This document shows positions 11,131-22,860 of a DNA stretch of 64,000 bases, piece after piece (position 1 is the first letter of the stretch; each line of letters begins with the position of its first letter). Below the pieces are notes generated by a model, which ran no database searches, was not told the origin of the DNA, and saw nothing but the letters and a program-made list of their open reading frames with translations. Origin of the DNA: Ophiura sarsii (Eukaryota; Echinodermata; Ophiuroidea; Amphilepidida; Ophiuridae); assembly GCA_035610835.1 (NCBI GenBank), contig CM069441.1, positions 85,600,677 through 85,664,676 on the forward strand, in the 5' to 3' direction. Both the position numbers and the translations under genes were made by a program.

Positions 11131-12854
11131 ATCCATCCCACAGTTGAGTGACAAGATTCTCTAAGGGAATTTCCCTATTCATCATCATCTTCATCCAGTA
11201 TTATAGTGCCAACTTCAGATTTGAAGACTCTTGCACTGATTGGTAGGCTGTGTGCAGGCTAGTCTAACTGGAGAGCTCCTTTAAACCCTCTAGGCTCTAT
11301 AAGTAAGGGAAGTACCAATCAATTATGAAAGCTTACAATTACATTTAAAAATCGCGCGATTGGTAACTTGCTTTACCTCGCAGCCCGTTACCCGGGATTC
11401 TAAGCTTATTCAATTCAAGCCTTGTAAATCATGTATTGTGAATTTTTATCCAATTTTATAAATAGTCTCTTCTGAAAAATCCGTTCCGTGTGTGTAAAAC
11501 GATCAGAATTCGTCACCCATCATCATCGCCATTCATCGAAAATGGTCGAAAATACGGTTCTACATTTTGGTCGGTAACTTTTTTTTGGTTTATCCGTGCA
11601 TCCAAGGCAGCCGATTCTGTGAATAAAACACATATACAGTACTCTCTAGCAGTTTTCAGGCTGTACATTTCAAAACCGGCCATGCATAAGGAGGTTTTCT
11701 AGCTCTATTATTTTTATTAAAATTACGTCTCAATTTTCGTGTTTTTTTCGACGTCACGAAGTATTACAAAAATCGTGCTATCGTTGTAAAAAAATACCAT
11801 TTCATGAAAACGAACTAGTTATATATGACTAACATTAATGTTTTCACGACCGCACTATTCGTTTCTTTCGATCTTACACAGAAAAAAGTTTTATTAATGA
11901 TTTTCGGACTAGTCCGTCATTACTCCGCTCCATTGTTTACCTCCGATTCAGTTCAAGAAATGAAAAGTAAAAAAAATAATCCGCGCATGCGCTATGCGTT
12001 TGTCCCAGGTGTAGCATATCCACGCTTCCTTACTTGGTAATCTAGAAACGGGCTGCCGGCATCCCAGGGTATCTGGTAGATACAGCATTTTGGGGGTGTA
12101 TGGGGTAACTATACAACATTGTTTCCCCAAAAATGTGGGTAATGAAATTGGGTTCGAGATTAAAATACATCAGCTAGCGAGGACCCGAGCGAAGCGAGGG
12201 TACCCGCTAGGGTTTACATAATAATATGAATCAAACGATTCAGAAGAGTAACTCTAATATCAATCAGTTTATATCTAATGCACAAAAACAGTTAAATAGA
12301 CTCATCAGTTTAGTGAAGAATGTATGACTGACATTGAATGTTTCTATGTCAATATTTCGCTTAAAGTTAATATAGGCCTAATTGAAGTAAAGCGAATCGG
12401 GGGGGGGGGGGGGGGGGGGGTGAGATCAAATGAAATTCGTACGGTCAAAGAAAACACAGTCATTACATCGCACAGGCCCCTACACTCTTAATTATTTTTA
12501 CACAACACTGGGTAAAATGTTAGTGGTAAGGCGAAAATGGTAAAAAGTTTGGTAAATTTTTACGCGCAATTTGAGCAAACTTAGAAAATCTTAACAGATG
12601 ACACATTGGTAAAGTTTGCATGTGTGTGACGTGTAAAAAAAGTACCCTGGTGCGATGTAAAAATAGCAGAACCCATAGTAAAACATACCCTTTGTGGAGC
12701 TAAAATGCGTGCTACGATATCTGTTGCGCAACGATTCCTATTATGCGGGGTAAAATTCGTCATTCTGCGGTAAACAATTCCCACAAGTGCATGGTAAAAA
12801 TCGTCATTCTGACGCATTTTCGGCACTGATCGCGCATCGTTCGAGTCGCAAAGA
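11131..12854. other. Spacer upstream of the SAM-start gene
   Basis: No exon recognised. A short palindrome with GCGAGGACCCGAGCGAAGCG lies near 12178-12211, and a poly-G run near 12400-12420. GGTAAAA words recur near 12530-12780. The promoter of the downstream gene should lie in the 3' part, but no TATA or initiator could be defended. Confidence 0.45.
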
Positions 12855-12915
12855 TGGAAGTCGAGCAATTTCTCTCTACTTGTGGCTTAAGTCACCTAAT
12901 TCCAACATTCAAAGG
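12855..12915 (+). CDS. Exon 1 of an unrecognised gene starting like a SAM domain
   Basis: The ATG at 12855 opens 20 codons and one base, followed by the splice donor GTAGGC at 12916. The peptide contains VEQFLSTCGL followed by a hydrophobic turn, matching the first helices of a sterile alpha motif (SAM, protein-protein interaction) domain. The exon ends in phase 1, as do the two following exons. If the exon joins directly to 13857, the reading frame stays open for all four visible exons (1533 coding bases, 510 residues). The rest of a SAM domain (the usual acidic, leucine-rich second half) is not visible, and intron 1 contains a 100-bp assembly gap that could hide an exon. SAM identity is inferred from one exon only. 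Confidence 0.6.
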
Positions 12916-13297
12916 TAGGCTAACGTAAAATAAATGGAATTCGGGTGGGGATATTCACGAAGCACTGTCTATCATCATGCTAATGGACCTGTATGCCGGG
13001 CCTGTTTGAGGCTGGTGTGGCCATTTTTGACACGACATGAAAAGCATGCATGCAGCTGATGCAGACTGCAGTCTTGATACACTGATCAATGATGCTGAAT
13101 TCGTCAGTGCAGTGATAACTTTATTTTAATCACTGGTCATGTGTCACAAATGGCCGTAGGCATTCAGTAAGTTATTTGTCATGTTCAAAATGTGTCATAT
13201 TCCACTTTCATAATAATTATCATTGACATTGATTTTGGCACTCATGGACATGGAATATTGTTAGCTCCCATCAAGGGCTGATCCAGGGGGGGGGGGG

Positions 13298-13397
13298 NNN
13301 NNNNNNNNNNNNNNNNNNNNNNNNNNNNNNNNNNNNNNNNNNNNNNNNNNNNNNNNNNNNNNNNNNNNNNNNNNNNNNNNNNNNNNNNNNNNNNNNN
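13298..13397. other. Assembly gap of 100 N after a poly-G run
   Basis: Exactly 100 N follow a G run at 13287-13297. The round number suggests a gap of unknown size, and the G run suggests sequencing drop-out. It lies inside intron 1 of the gene. Confidence 0.97.
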
Positions 13398-13856
13398 TCC
13401 TTGATGTAGAAATACCAGTTTCAAAGAGAAAGTAATGCACCAAAATATCAACTTGCCCAAAAAGTGATTTTTGTAATTCTCGCGAGAATTTGCGAGACAA
13501 CCATCCCATTTAGGTTTTGTGTGATTTCAATGGAGCGGCACCTAACATCATAGGGTGGCAAAATACCACCTTCTTTCACCTGCCTTTAGATACAGCCCTG
13601 TCCGCGATTACCCCGCGTCCGCCATTACCCCACCTTCCCCTAGAGTTTTTGAAGTCAAACTTTTCATCCAGCCGGATTTTATTCCATTTCTTGTCTTGTG
13701 ACACAATAAAAGACCGCCTGAAAATAAAATCGAAATATTAGTAGGATAAAAGAAACCGATATTTACAGATGCAAAATAATGTTTAATCTCCCGCAAATCT
13801 GGTGCATGCGTATGCTATCAAGTTTGATTTTCCATATTCTTTACTTTAACTAATAG

Positions 13857-14054
13857 GAAGGAGACCTCGACCCAAACGTCGTAGAGACCGCTCGGATCGA
13901 CCAGAGATTGATGAGATGAGAGCTCGGATGATGAAAGCCGCAAAGGCGTCCGCCAAATACCTAAATCACGCCAACCCGGATTGCGAGGGTGACAACGATA
14001 TGGAGACGTACTGTCCGTTTGAAAAACGGTTTCCCAAAAAGAGGCAACGACTTG
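13857..14054 (+). CDS. Internal exon, basic, with RPE..M..RMMKA motif
   Basis: Flanked by an acceptor (ACTAATAG) and a donor (GTAGGT); both boundaries are phase 1, so the exon is symmetric. It encodes about 66 residues: a basic start (RRPRPKRRRDR, a possible nuclear signal), then RPEIDEMRARMMKA, then an acidic patch with Cys (DCEGDNDMETYCPF) and a basic tail (KKRQR). The RPE..M..RMMKA motif returns in the next exon, so the two exons are probably paralogous. The function is unknown. The codon use and the clean frame contrast with the surrounding spacer. Confidence 0.72.
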
Positions 14055-14209
14055 GTAGGTACCAATGCATTCTGTAGGTTTTTTAATCTATCGTTATTCT
14101 ATACACACAAGTCTAAATCGAGTTCAATTTAAAACTTGTAAAAAGCTACTATTAGAATATGGTTTCAGAGCCGATAGGGAAACATTGTGAGTATAACACA
14201 CTGCATTAT

Positions 14210-15400
14210 TTATCTTCAGTAAAGCACATTGCGAGTCACTTTGATATCACAATGTTAGTATTTGTCATTACTATCTTCAGTAGCTAGCACATTGCGAGTC
14301 ACTCGTTATCACATTGTTAGCATTTGACATTACTAATTTCAGTAGATAGCACATTACTTGTTATTACATTATTAGTATTTGACATTACTAACTTCAGTAG
14401 ATAGCACATTTCGAGTCACGTGTTATCACATTGTTAGTATTTGTCATTACTATCTTCAGTAGATAGCACATTGCGAGTCGCTTGTTATCAAAATGTTAGT
14501 ATTTATCATTACTATCTCCAGTAGATAGCACATTGCAAGTCACTTGTTATCACATTGTTAGTATTTGACATTCAATCTTCAGTATAGATAGCACATTTCG
14601 AGTCACGTGTTATCACATTGTTAGTATTTGTCATTACTATCTTCAGTAGATAGCACGTTGCGAGTCGCTTGTTATCAAAATGTTAGTATTTATCATTACT
14701 ATCTTCAGTAGATAGCACATTGCGAGTCACTTGTTATCACATTGTTAGTATTTGACATTCAATCTTCAGTATAGATAGCACATTGCGAGTCACTTGTTAT
14801 CACATTGTTAGTATATATCATTACTATCTTCAGTAGATAGTACATTGCGACTCACGTGTTATCACATTGTTAACATTTGTCATTACTATCTTCAGTAGAT
14901 AGCACATAGTATTTTTCATTACTATCTTTAGTATATAGCACATTGCGTCACGTGTTATCACATTGTTAGTATTTGTCATTACTATCTATAGCACATTGCG
15001 AGTCACTTGTTATCAAAATTTTAGCATTTGATATGAAATATCTTCAGTAGATAGCACATTGTGAGTCACTTGTTATCGCATAGTTAGTATTTGTCATTAT
15101 TATCTTCAGTAGATAGCACATTCCGAGTCACTTGTTATCACATTACTATCTTCAGTAGATAGCACATTGCTAGTCACTTGTTATCACATTGTTAGTATAT
15201 ATCATTACTATCTTCAGAGATAGTACATTGCAACTCACGTGTTATCACATTGTTAACATTTGTCATTACTTTCTTCAGTAGATAGCACATAGTATTTGTC
15301 ATTACTATCTTCAGTAGATAGCATAGTGCGAGTCACGTGTTATCACATTGTTAGTATTTGTCATTACTATCTTCAGTAGATAGTACATTGCGAGTCATGT
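14210..15400 (+). repeat. ~62-bp intronic minisatellite, roughly 19 units
   Basis: Units read roughly CTTCAGTAGATAGCACATTG, then CGAGTCACTTGTTATCACAT, then TGTTAGTATTTGTCATTACT, with point changes and small deletions. Variants (CACATTTCGAGTCACGTG, TGTTAGTATATATC) recur at intervals of several units, a higher-order pattern. The array fills most of the intron between the 13857 and 15543 exons. Confidence 0.9.
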
Positions 15401-15542
15401 GCTTACTAAATCAGTCTAAATGCTTAATGTTAAGTGATTGAGTAAACATTATGACAATAGATGAAGGGTGATGATACATGCTTTTTCATTGCCCGCATCA
15501 TCATAATTCGGTATTTATGTTATGCTTTTTCCTTCACCACAG

Positions 15543-15872
15543 CTAAGACGACTCGATGTAAGTCAGCGCCGTGTAAGTCCCAACAAGAGGTCGTCGAGAG
15601 ACCAGAAGTTACGGCGATGAAGGAGCGAATGATGAAAGCCACAGCGGCAGCATTGAAACACACCAAAGACCTCCAAAATCGGCCAGTGCCCAAAACCTGC
15701 CCAGTTGTCCCCTCAGCGACTGCGACGGTTAACCCTCCGATTGTTCAACATCACAACGTTGACAACAAAAGCAAGATGTGTGCTCTATTTCAAAATGGAT
15801 TGCAAGCCTTTCGACATCTTGGACAGGGAGAGTCTAACCCCATCCTACACGTGGACGACGTATCGACTGGTG
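15543..15872 (+). CDS. Internal exon, second RPE..M..RMMKA copy
   Basis: The acceptor CACCACAG and the donor GTAAGATC bound 330 bases, phase 1 on both sides, in frame with the preceding exon. It begins with a Cys/Lys-rich segment (TTRCKSAPCKS), then RPEVTAMKERMMKA, aligned with RPEIDEMRARMMKA of the previous exon. A Pro/Val-rich low-complexity stretch and a tail with CALFQNGLQAFRHLG follow. The donor falls at GGTG|GTAAG. Exon duplication is an inference from the shared motif and equal phases. No catalytic motif is visible. Confidence 0.72.
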
Positions 15873-16263
15873 GTAAGATCATATCAAATTACTTTCAATA
15901 TTCAAACCTTAAAAAAGGTGTTCTAACGAATACAGGGTCAGGGCATGAGAGAAATTATTGCATACTGGCTGCCGTTCCCAATTCTACCATCTTGTCGCTG
16001 TAGAGCTAAAATGACACAATACATGGTTGTACCTGTCTATCATGATAGTATGGATCCCCGGTAATTCACACCAGCCGTCAGAAGTCTTCCATCATGTTAT
16101 GCTTACCATACCGTTGTAGTCGTCTCCAAATGTGGTCTCTTAACCCTAACTATACGAACTACTACAATGCGGTGGTGCTTGTGTCACCCGGTTCGGCAGT
16201 TTTTCGATGAAATAATGGCCCCAGGGTATATACTTGGCGATGTATACTGAGCCAAGTATGGTT

Positions 16264-16345
16264 GACCCCCGTGGCCTAGCGCCTAGCGGTAGATCGTCTA
16301 TCTCTGAACCCAGAGGTCCGTGGTTCGAGCCCCGGGGCGTGGGGC
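16264..16345 (+). other. tRNA-like SINE head inside an intron
   Basis: GTGGCCTAGC...TAGCGGTAGATCG resembles a pol III A box and GGTTCGAGCCC a B box, about 50 bases apart. CCTAGCG is duplicated in the D-arm region, and the anticodon stem does not fold with a 7-base loop. So this is a tRNA-derived SINE or pseudogene rather than a working tRNA. It lies between exons 15543-15872 and 16660-17603. Confidence 0.55.
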
Positions 16346-16659
16346 CCTTTTCCCCATCACTCTTTGGCCGCGAAAAAAAAAATCTTTGGAAAAAGTGCCT
16401 CGGGGTTAGGGTTATGGGGTAAACCATCACCGACAAGCTTTAAACAAACTTGTGCTACTTGGACAGCTATACTTAAGTTCAATTTATCAATCATGTCAAT
16501 TAAGATGGGTAGAATTTTAGTACTTAGCACCATTAGCGTTGGTCGCTTAATCATTCTGACTAACGACGCTTACTCATTCTGACTAACGAAACCACATGAT
16601 GCAATGTACAATTTGAGCTAGTAACACTTTTTCGTTTTCTTTTCAATTACCAATTACAG

Positions 16660-17603
16660 GAAAAGTCAGGGTACATAAGAAGAAATCTAGACCATCCCAA
16701 ACGCAACAACGTCACGTTAAAAAAGCATCTCTGCTGGACGAATTGATTACCCTGACAACGAAACCAACGGTTAAATTGCATGGCGATGGTGCCTCTTCGA
16801 AGACTCTGGATGTTTACACAGACCAGAAGCCACTAATTCCGGGGGGAAAATCGGCAGTCACCAAACTGACACACAAAGTCACTACATCAGTAGATTCAGC
16901 CAACACTTTGTCACAGGTGGACGCACTCGCGAAAGAGTCGATACGTGTTGTAAGCTTACAATGCAAACCGAAAGTTCAACTAGGTGTGGAATGCGCAACA
17001 ACCCAACAACCAACAAAGACTATAGTTGTAGTTTCAGCAAGCATTCTCGAACCCCAGACGTCAAAGCCCGAAAACACCAAACACCAGACGCCAAAGCATG
17101 AGAACACAGAACCCCAGATAGGCCAGACGTCGAGCACCAAGCCTCAAGCGCCCGAGAAGCTATCACGGTGGATTGGGCCTCGCTGCTTGAAATCTGATAC
17201 TTGTATTAAATTAACAGAATTTACCGATGCACCTGTTTTCCAATCTGAAATCATCAGACCCCGCCCAATTCGACCATTTTGTCCCAAATCTGCAATATTA
17301 ATCCAACCACCACGACCCTCTGCACCTCCTCCAGTGCCTTCTTCAAATTTGTGTTGTTTTCGACTATATTCCATGGTTGTTCACGTTCCACATTCAAAGA
17401 TCCCCCAATCAAGATTCAACCGGGCTATTGCTATCACCGAGTTCAAGTCAGCCATCAGCAATAGCCCGGAAGTAATTACTTGCATCAAGTCCTTCATTGA
17501 AACCAAACAAAAAATGAGATGTGACAAAATGAGCAAGAAAAGATGCCTTACTTTAAAATGTCGAGACAAACGCCACTTAATTGCTATTAGTAAAAGGCTA
17601 TAG
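16660..17603 (+). CDS. Last exon of the SAM-start gene
   Basis: The acceptor (CAATTACAG) at 16658-16659 completes the phase-1 codon and keeps one frame for 314 codons to TAG at 17601-17603. The start is basic (GKVRVHKKKSRP). The middle is Thr/Lys/Pro-rich and probably disordered, with loosely repeated PETxKHQTPKHENT-like segments. The C-terminal third has several Cys and Pro (IRPRPIRPFCPKS, PPRPSAPPPVPSS) and ends with a basic stretch (KMRCDKMSKKRC). No known domain was recognised. The next plausible polyadenylation signal is AATAAA at 17847. The function is unknown; a nuclear or scaffold role is only suggested by the composition and the SAM-like start. Confidence 0.75.
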
Positions 17604-17846
17604 CCTTTTTATAAAATATTGTATATAGGCTACTTATTATATACATACGATTCATTCAAATCTTGTAATTGGGAAATTCATGGAGGGGGCGGGTTGCGTG
17701 GGTCTAGTGAGAGGATAGAGGAGTTTTCAAATCATGGGTTGGAATCAGGGGAAATTCATGGTATGTATTTGTGACAACATGCTAGCAATGTTCATTTCTC
17801 GATACACTTAACTGGATTGATTCGTATTATACAATGTAAAATGTTT

Positions 17847-17852
17847 AATAAA
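17847..17852 (+). terminator. Polyadenylation signal of the SAM-start gene
   Basis: A canonical AATAAA lies 244 bases after the stop codon. No other full hexamer was noted closer. Confidence 0.5.
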
Positions 17853-17859
17853 TGAATGT

Positions 17860-18625
17860 TGTTTTACAAATTAGATTTTTAAGTGTTTACTTTGTGTGTT
17901 ATAGCTTTTTCATATACGGTATTTTGTGAACATTGTTTATAATAGCCTATTTATAGTGCTTGGTAGCTAATTACAACTTTACTATCTACTGCTGATAGCA
18001 TTTGTCAACGTTGCTCTACTGGTAGTTCATGAATGATTTAATATCTACAACGTGTCCCAAAAAACTGGGTCCAAAAATGCAGAGCTCATAACTTCATAAG
18101 TAGGAAATGTAGCTGCTTCGTATTTAGATATATCCTGACCTTAACTGGTGAAATTATGAGACCAACCGAATGGAAATGCACAGCTTTCAATAGAGCGTGG
18201 TCAGAACCCTTTTTTACCAATTTAACAATAAACCACCCATGGTCATACGTGCGGCATATGTGAGCTGTGTGCATGTTTTCTCAGCAAGGTGTTTATTCTC
18301 CGAAATAACTTGTGTTTGGTAAAAAAGGTTAGATCAGAGGAATTTTGGATCAATATTCAGCATAGAACTACCCATTACAGTAACCGTGTAATTCGTCGGT
18401 CTCATCACATACTGATCTATTCCAGAGATTATGAATTTTGGAGAAAATCGGTTTTTAGTAATATTGTATCGTGCTCTTTCAATATCCCAAGTTACAGACC
18501 TCAATTCTGTTTAATTAATTATATAAGTCCTTGAATTTGGTGTATTTGCTGTTTTTTACATTTCAGCGTTTCACATATAGCGCTATTCCATATATAATAG
18601 GATATAACGTGGACGACACATCACG
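17860..18625. other. Spacer; left member of a distant inverted repeat at 18390-18422
   Basis: AT-rich sequence. GTGTCCCAAAAAACTGGGTC near 18052 looks like one end of a mariner-type TIR element, but no opposite end was found. The 33-base string AATTCGTCGGTCTCATC...GATCTATTC at 18390-18422 is repeated inverted at 32830-32862, outside the large composite element. Confidence 0.5.
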
Positions 18626-18768
18626 CTATTTGAACATCGCAAATTCTACGCGTTTCACATACAGATCTATTCCATGAGCTATTTGAACATCGCAAATTCT
18701 ACGCGTTTCACATACAGATCTATTCCATGAGCTATTTGAACATCGCAAATTCTACGCGTTTCACATAC
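18626..18768 (+). repeat. 53-bp tandem repeat, 2.7 units
   Basis: CTATTTGAACATCGCAAATT starts at 18626, 18679 and 18732 with a period of 53. A single related unit in the same orientation lies at 31888-31940, on the other side of the large composite element. Confidence 0.9.
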
Positions 18769-18896
18769 CGATTTATATAACCCATGAAAATATTCTAGAC
18801 ATCTGATTGGTGGATAATACATTACACAACACAAAATATTTTGGCCTATTTCATGCTTGACGTCATTCCCGGTCATTTTTGTGTCTTTCAAAAAGT

Positions 18897-19559
18897 ATTA
18901 TATAATGATAGGCCTGATTTCAGCCATGTGATAGTTTTTACTATCATTATGGCTAGATATTAAATTTGTGATATCATTATATAAAACAAATATTGAATGC
19001 CTTTTGCTCGTGCAATAGTAAAACTATATCACTCTGTCCAATTTGGATTGTTCCATCACACTCGGCTGCGCCTCGTGTAATGGAAAAATCCAAATTTGAC
19101 CTCGTGATATAGTTTTTATTATATAATGATAGGCCTGATTTCAGCCATGTGATAGTTTTTACTATCATTATGGCTAGGTATTAAATTTGTGATATCATTA
19201 TATAAAACAAATATTGAATGCCTTTTGCTCGTGCAATAGTAAAACTATATCACTCTGTCCAATTTGGATTGTTCCATCACACTCGGCTGCGCCTCGTGTA
19301 ATGGAAAAATCCAAATTTGACCTCGTGATATAGTTTTTATTATATAATGATAGGCCTGATTTCAGCCATGTGATAGTTTTTACTATCATTATGGCTAGGT
19401 ATTAAATTTGTGATATCATTATATAAAACAAATATTGAATGCCTTTTGCTCGTGCAATAGTAAAACTATATCACTCTGTCCAATTTTGATTGTTCCATCA
19501 CACTCGGCTGCGCCTCGTGTAATGGAAAAATCCAAATTTGACCTCGTGATATAGTTTTT
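18897..19559. repeat. 221-bp tandem repeat, 3 units, palindromic core
   Basis: ATTATATAATGATAGGCCTG starts at 18897, 19118 and 19339. Each unit has inverted arms (AAACTATATCACTCTGTCCA and CAAATTTGACCTCGTGATAT) around a GC-rich core, ACTCGGCTGCGCCTCGTGT. The units are almost identical, so the array is young. A diverged copy lies at 40867-41095 in the opposite orientation. Confidence 0.92.
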
Positions 19560-20015
19560 ACTATCACACTCTCCGGCATTCAATATTTGTATACTATCAC
19601 ACTCTCCGGCATTCAATATTTGTATACTATTGACCGGGCGGTCAATAGTACTTTTTGAATAGACCAAAAATACCCTCCCTCGTAGGCTCGTGCGATCCCG
19701 GCATGGAGCGTCTCGAGAGACCTTGTATAAAACCTGAATGTGATCGTCATTCTACATAAAGTTTTCTCTAATTTCTACAAATCTAGAAGGCCCGCTAGAA
19801 GGCCCTACTCGGTATAAACAATAAATCGATTCCACCACCATCTGCGTGTACGTACGGACTCCGCTCAGTGCACAGCAAAAGAGGAATCGCTTCAAAACAA
19901 GTAAACAAGTCGTCTGCATTGCATTATTATTATTTGGCACAGATCTTTTATCGGCTGAATAAACATTTCATTGAATCTTAGTCATGAATCATAAATATTT
20001 GTTGTCAATTCACCT
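19560..20015. repeat. 33-bp duplication and spacer before the composite element
   Basis: ACTATCACACTCTCCGGCAT starts at 19560 and 19593. The palindrome TATTGACCGGGCGGTCAATA follows near 19628. The rest, to 20015, is unique-looking sequence without a gene. Confidence 0.7.
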
Positions 20016-20511
20016 GGGCAATATCATGTTATACGTACCCGAGCTCTGGCGTGACGTCATCATACGTCACCAGACTCCCTAGCTTACTAAAAAATATTAC
20101 GCCCTCATGTGGCGTAATAATATTACGTATCGTATCGTATAAAATAGCAACAAACTATTGATGGCGCGCTATCATCTTACTGGCGCAGTTTCTCAGATAT
20201 AACCGGAGATGGATTGTCGATGTTATTTTACTAGATTTATTGAAATGTTAAAATAAATGTTGAAATAAATAAAGTAATCAATGATAAATTGACAATGTCT
20301 TGTTGTTCTTGTAGTCCAATCCGTGTGTATGTATATATAATCATGTTTGGTGACCCGTCCCCATGTTAATTGTACTAATTTTCCATAGAACGGGGCGCGA
20401 AACATGATTATATATATAATCATGTTTCGCGCCCCGTTCTATGGAAAATTAACACATTTAACATGGGGACGGGTCACCAAACATGATTATATATAGGCCT
20501 AAGGGGTTTAA
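20016..20511 (+). repeat. Left arm, outer part
   Basis: Mirrors 30557-31555 once the insertion there is removed. The inner part, about 20333-20497, is itself a palindrome: the block GGTGACCCGTCCCCATGTTA...GGGGCGCGAAACATGATTAT followed by its own reverse complement, centred near 20412 on TATATATA. This GACCCGTCCCC/GGGGCGCGAAA unit recurs in both arms. Confidence 0.88.
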
Positions 20512-20933
20512 GTGTAAATAAAGCTAACCACCAGCAGATATGGGACATTTTCGGAAGAAGGGGGTCGGCAAATTTGTTTCATATTAAGTCTATGAATACC
20601 TTTAGACAAACCATCATTCATGGTGGGCATAAAAAAATCTCAGTGTTTCTAGATTATATTATACATGCGATTCAATTTTCACAAATTTGACACCTGGGAA
20701 ATGAACTTTTCAAATCATGAGCAAAGACAAATGGCACTCCCATCATGTGCATGTAAATACTTCCACATCCATTTTTTATTGGCATATAGCAAACATATTT
20801 CTTGTTATATTTTATCAAATAATAGACCTGCAGTGTTTCTAGTTTTTAACAATGAGAGTTCTTATTTCCTCAATTTTCCATGTTTTTATGTCAAAAAGTG
20901 ATGTTTCAAATGTCTCCTGTTCTCAGTTGGACA

Positions 20934-22428
20934 GTGGTTCAGGTGTTAGTTTGTATGTTGGTTATAAAGAGGAGCCATGGCCCCTCACAGGTATGAAATA
21001 AAATCATTGTGTTTTAACTTTTATGTTATAGAAACACTGGGTCAAAACATAGACAAATTTCAAAGTATCAAATTCCAATTTTCACAGTATCTTCCGCATT
21101 TTTGTAAAAAATCCTTTTAAGTTTTCATGAATGATGATTAAATTCATTCAAAACTATTCAATAGTAACCCTAAATTATTTTCAACAAGTTTATTTATCAG
21201 TGTTACTAGTCTAATGGTACTTTTCAATGAAAAATAATTACGGGTATGACATTCAAAATGGCCTAAACTGGAAAAGATATGTGGGTTGTGTTAAAACCCA
21301 TTTAAAACAAAGTGGTTCAGGTATTAGTGTTGGTCATAAAGAGGAGCCATGGCCCCTTACAGGTGTGAAATAAAATCATTGTGCTTTAGTTATAATGGTA
21401 TAGAAACACTGGGTCCATAACATAGACAAATTTCGGAGTATTAAATTCCAATTTTCACAGTATCTTCCGTATTTTTGTCAAAAACCCTTTTAAGTTTTCA
21501 TGAATGATGATTGAATTCATTCAAAACTATCCAATGGTAACCCTAAATTATTTTCAACAAGTTTATTTATCAGTGTTTCTAGTATTATGGTATTTTTCAA
21601 TGAAAAATAATAACGGGTATGACATTCAAAATGGCCTAAACTGGAAAAGATATGTGGGTTCTGTTAAAATACATTTAATTACAAAGTGGTTCAGGTGTTA
21701 GTTTATATGTTGGTTATAAAGAGGAGCCATGGCCATTCACAGGTGTGAAATTAAATCATTGTCTTTTAATTATTATGTTATAGAAACACTGGGTCATAAT
21801 CATAACATAGACAAACTTTAAAGTATCAAATTCTAATTTTTACAGTATTCTCCGTATTATTTTCATGAGTGATGATTGAATTCATTCAAAACTATCCAAT
21901 GGTAACACTAAATTATTTTCAACAAGTTTATTTATCAGTGTTTCTAGTCTAATGGTACATTTCAATGAAAAATAATTACGGGTATGACATTCAAAATGGC
22001 CTAAACTTGAAAAGATATGTGGGTTGTGTTAAAATCCATTTAAATAAAAAGTGGTTCAGGTGTTAGTTTGTATGTTGGTTATAAAGAGGAGCCATGGCCG
22101 TTCACAGGTGTGAAATACAATTATTGTGTTTCAATTATATGTTATAGAAACACTGGGTCATAACATAGACTAATTTCATAGTATCAAATTCCAATTTTCA
22201 CAGTATCTTCCGTATTTTTGTCAAAAACCCTTTTTAAGTTTTCATGAATGATGATTCAATTCATTCAAAACTATCCAATGGTAACATTAAATTGTTTTCA
22301 ACAAGTTTTTATCAGTGTTTCTAGTCTAATGGTACTTTCAATGAAAAAAATATTTTGTGTATGACATTCAAAATGGCCTAAACTGGAAAAGATATATGGG
22401 TTGTGTTAAAATCCATTTAAATAAAAAG
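20934..22428 (+). repeat. Four tandem units of ~365-378 bp
   Basis: GTGGTTCAGGT starts at 20934, 21312, 21686 and 22051. Each unit contains GAGGAGCCATGGCC, TAGAAACACTGGGTC, TTTTCATGAATGATGATT and CAGTGTT(T/A)CTAGT in the same order. The copies differ by scattered substitutions and small indels. There is no long conserved reading frame across copies. Confidence 0.9.
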
Positions 22429-22686
22429 TCAAATTTACAAACAAAAATATAAGTCAATGTGTTTTGATTATTACAATTACAGTGTTTCTAGATTGAAGGG
22501 GTACTTGCCATACTAAATAAACTAATTCAGACCGTACTGCATCTAATATTTTGACACTGTTTTAAGGTCAGTGTCAAAAAATATGATAGGAAGGAATGGT
22601 GAGTTTTGAGTTAATTTCATATCTGCGAGGCATAAAATCCGAACAGCTGTTTACAAAGATATTGACTATAGTACCAGCACCCATTG

Positions 22687-22860
22687 ATGTTTAAAGACAT
22701 AGAATCTATGCTTGTTGACAAAGAAAAACAGCGTCGGAAGCTTAAACAACTTAAAGACATTTGTGAGCAGTTTAACATAGATGTTATTGGTTCAAAGATA
22801 AGGAAGGATTTCTTTATAAATCCACTTCTAGACCTCATTTTGGCATGCAAATGTACATAG
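22687..22860 (+). CDS. Small 57-aa open frame, possible SAP-like fragment
   Basis: ATG at 22687 to TAG ending at 22860. The peptide is Lys/Asp/Leu-rich, with MLVDKEKQRRKLKQLKDICE followed by FNIDVIGSKIRK. The spacing of Leu, Ile and Gly loosely resembles a SAP DNA-binding motif (Leu-x-x-x-Cys...Gly-x-Lys). The fragment sits inside the 4-kb TTAA element, just past the tandem array. It could be a relic of a transposon-encoded protein, a short real exon, or chance. Upstream bases give no clear splice acceptor. Confidence 0.35.
   Translation: MFKDIESMLVDKEKQRRKLKQLKDICEQFNIDVIGSKIRKDFFINPLLDLILACKCT

Noticed and set aside
17144..17569. Minus-strand frames opposite the last exon of the SAM-start gene
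   Set aside because: The plus strand has splice sites and a phase-consistent frame; the minus frames are its shadows.
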